NCBI GenBank assembly: GCA_023489025.1
Contig: JAMDCN010000003.1
Location: 8,892 to 15,340 of the forward strand
Reading direction: 5' to 3'
Source: Deltaproteobacteria bacterium
GTDB taxonomy: Bacteria; Desulfobacterota_E; Deferrimicrobia; Deferrimicrobiales; Deferrimicrobiaceae
Length of the DNA: 6,449 nt
Positions 4,655-6,449 of the stretch are shown one piece after another. Position numbers and translations under genes: made by a program. Numbering within the stretch: position 1 is the first letter of the stretch; the number at the start of each line of letters is the position of its first letter. The notes beneath the pieces are model-generated. The model was given only the letters and a program-made list of their open reading frames with translations, was not told where the DNA came from and searched no databases.

Positions 4655-6449
4655 ATGAAAAGGCGCAGCCCCCCGCTTTTAGCGACGTTTCTTCTGCTTG
4701 TCCTATTGCCGAGGTCTTATGCAGACTATGCAGAACCTGTTAACAATTTAACTTTGAGTGGAAGAAACGATTACGGAACCTATAATTACGTTATTTCTAA
4801 TATGTTTCATACGGGTATGGACATAGTAAATTCCACAATCACCCCATCGCGTTATACTACTCCAGTATATTCATCCGACGGTGGAATTATACATAAAATA
4901 TTTGGATTGAACGCGGATGGCACATACTTTATCTGTGGCGCTGGGACCAGTACAGCGCCGTCTTATGACGCCAATGGAGGTTATTACGACAGCAAGAACA
5001 ACCATGGTTTCGGTATGACTGTCATGGTGAGGAATAACGATGGAAAATACTCACTGTATGGGCACCTAAACTGCATTAACTCTGGAATCACTCCGGGTGC
5101 GTCAATACAAAAAGGGGAGCAGATCGGTATTCTTGGAAATTCCGCATTTGAATATAGGAATTGTGATATCAACAGTTGTGGCACGCACAATGGTTTTGGA
5201 GCCCATCTCCATTTTGAGGTAAAAAGTGCCGGAGTGTTATTTAATTATTCTGATTCAGGGGATTACTTTTCTTATACGCCATTACCACCAAGTTATTATA
5301 TATATTTCGATCCCGTTGTATTGTTTAACGCTTCAAAGATTGTAGACGTTAGCCCATTTCCGATCAAGGTGAATAATGAAATTTATCTTAGATCTGGACC
5401 AGGGGTAAGATACGGTAGATTATCAAATCCAAAAGGCCTGACAACTGATTTGCCAGTGGGTTCCCAATTTGTTGTGTTCAGGCGAGCTAATGTTTATCCC
5501 GATGCATGTGCGACTGGCACATGGTATCAGATACATCTGCCTTCATTGGAGTTTTCAACGAACAATATGCCTAGCGACATAGATGGATGGGTTTGTTCAG
5601 ATTTAGTGTCGAGTGTCTCGTCTCCAGTTGGAACCGTTACTAACACTCCTGACTACGCTAATGTCCGCTATAGTCCGACAACCTCGGTTAGCAATGTTAT
5701 TGGTAAGGTCTGGGACAATCAGGAACACGTGTATTTTCAGAGTCAGTCTGGAACCGGGACTGGATGCAACAGCCAGTGGTACAACATTTATTTGCAGAGC
5801 GGAGCAGATTATTCTGCCGGATGGGTGTGTGGTGATTATTTCAACACCGGTGGTGGACAAACACTATCGGTAAACCTTTCGGCGAATCCTTCAACCGGAA
5901 ATGCTCCTTTAAACGGTGTCAATTTAAACGCAACCATTTCCGGAACCGCCGCTGGGCCAATCAACTACACTTTTTACTGTAACCGGCCTGACTCTGGAAC
6001 AAACATTACCTACCCCAATGACTTTAAGATAGATGGAATAAATCCAGATGGTACCGGAGGAACAGTTATAAACCAAGGCGTTGCCACCGGATATTCGGGT
6101 GGAACAAATTTCACGGTTTATGGGGTTTGCAACTATTCTTCCGCAGGCACATATACCGCAAAGGTCATCGCGGAACGAGGGGCCTTGGCCGCCGAGGCGA
6201 GAACCACCGTTACAGTTACCACTCCTCCTGTTCAAGGATCTTTGTCAGTAACGCCTGTTGGTGGCCTAACGTCGTCCGGGATCGTTGGCGGCCCATTTAC
6301 TCCGGTGAGCCAGTCATACACGCTGACGAACCCGGGGGGTAGTGCAATCAATTGGACGACCTCGAACACGCCGACCTGGGTGACCGTGTCGCCCATGAAC
6401 GGGACGCTACTTGCTGGTGCCAGCGCGACGGTGACTGTGTCGATCAATG
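4655..6449 (+). CDS. Secreted M23 family metallopeptidase with SH3-like, PKD-like and BACON-like domains, 3' partial
   Basis: Probable zinc endopeptidase cutting peptidoglycan cross-links outside the cytoplasm. The 598 visible residues stay in frame to the right edge. Residues 1-23 are a signal peptide: basic KRR, hydrophobic LLATFLLLVLL, and cleavage likely after SYA. The M23 domain (about 40-222) keeps every key motif: HTGMD (H52, D56), YGHL (H137) and HLHFE (H184, H186). Two SH3-like domains follow: about 235-318 with YLRSGPG and GWVCSDLV, and about 325-396 with ANVRYSP and GWVCGDYF. Each has a cysteine pair (C285/C314, C371/C392) that could form a disulfide. Residues 402-522 resemble a PKD/Ig-like domain with C442/C492. 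From about 528 a BACON-like segment (SLSVTP, then SYTLTNPGGSAINW, then WVTVSPMNGTL) runs off the window. SH3-like domains usually bind wall peptides. Codons turn GC-richer after about 6,150, suggesting a mosaic gene. Confidence 0.9.
   Translation, partial: MKRRSPPLLATFLLLVLLPRSYADYAEPVNNLTLSGRNDYGTYNYVISNMFHTGMDIVNSTITPSRYTTPVYSSDGGIIHKIFGLNADGTYFICGAGTSTAPSYDANGGYYDSKNNHGFGMTVMVRNNDGKYSLYGHLNCINSGITPGASIQKGEQIGILGNSAFEYRNCDINSCGTHNGFGAHLHFEVKSAGVLFNYSDSGDYFSYTPLPPSYYIYFDPVVLFNASKIVDVSPFPIKVNNEIYLRSGPGVRYGRLSNPKGLTTDLPVGSQFVVFRRANVYPDACATGTWYQIHLPSLEFSTNNMPSDIDGWVCSDLVSSVSSPVGTVTNTPDYANVRYSPTTSVSNVIGKVWDNQEHVYFQSQSGTGTGCNSQWYNIYLQSGADYSAGWVCGDYFNTGGGQTLSVNLSANPSTGNAPLNGVNLNATISGTAAGPINYTFYCNRPDSGTNITYPNDFKIDGINPDGTGGTVINQGVATGYSGGTNFTVYGVCNYSSAGTYTAKVIAERGALAAEARTTVTVTTPPVQGSLSVTPVGGLTSSGIVGGPFTPVSQSYTLTNPGGSAINWTTSNTPTWVTVSPMNGTLLAGASATVTVSIN

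Overview
The window looks like bacterial genomic or metagenomic DNA. Positions 1 to about 4,600 are GC-rich, and from about 4,600 to 6,100 the sequence is clearly AT-richer. No rRNA, tRNA, CRISPR array or transposase was seen, so taxonomy stays open. The exported M23 peptidase with SH3-like and Ig/PKD-like modules recalls multidomain proteins from environmental lineages such as Deltaproteobacteria, Nitrospirae or candidate phyla. That is an impression from the architecture, not a placement.

Layout. (1) 2-1927, plus strand: the 3' part of a large adenine-specific DNA methyltransferase whose 5' end lies left of the window. It has an insert with six CxxC knuckles and a DPPY catalytic motif. (2) 1935-3137, minus strand: a protein with a C-terminal PD-(D/E)XK nuclease fold, convergent with the methylase and 7 bp from it. 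Together they look like a restriction-modification pair. (3) 3237-3325 and 4255-4340: two copies of an imperfect direct repeat of about 90 bp that bracket a 1,018-bp unit. Each copy carries a possible sigma70-type promoter with a 17-bp spacer. (4) 3353-4096, plus strand: a 247-residue unrecognised, mostly helical protein that fills the unit between the repeats. (5) 4097-4654: 558 bp with no confident gene, holding the second repeat and the GC transition. (6) 4655 to the right edge, plus strand: a secreted M23 metallopeptidase followed by two SH3-like domains, a PKD/Ig-like domain and a BACON-like repeat. It is cut by the window end.

The left 4.1 kb reads as part of a defence-type or accessory locus: a modification enzyme, a nuclease and an unknown protein in a repeat-bounded unit. 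In the usual logic the methylase would protect host sites that the nuclease attacks. The peptidase is a separate extracytoplasmic cell-wall function, and its base composition suggests a different origin. The strongest candidates for something undescribed are the Zn-ribbon methylase/PD-(D/E)XK pair and the repeat-bracketed 247-residue gene.
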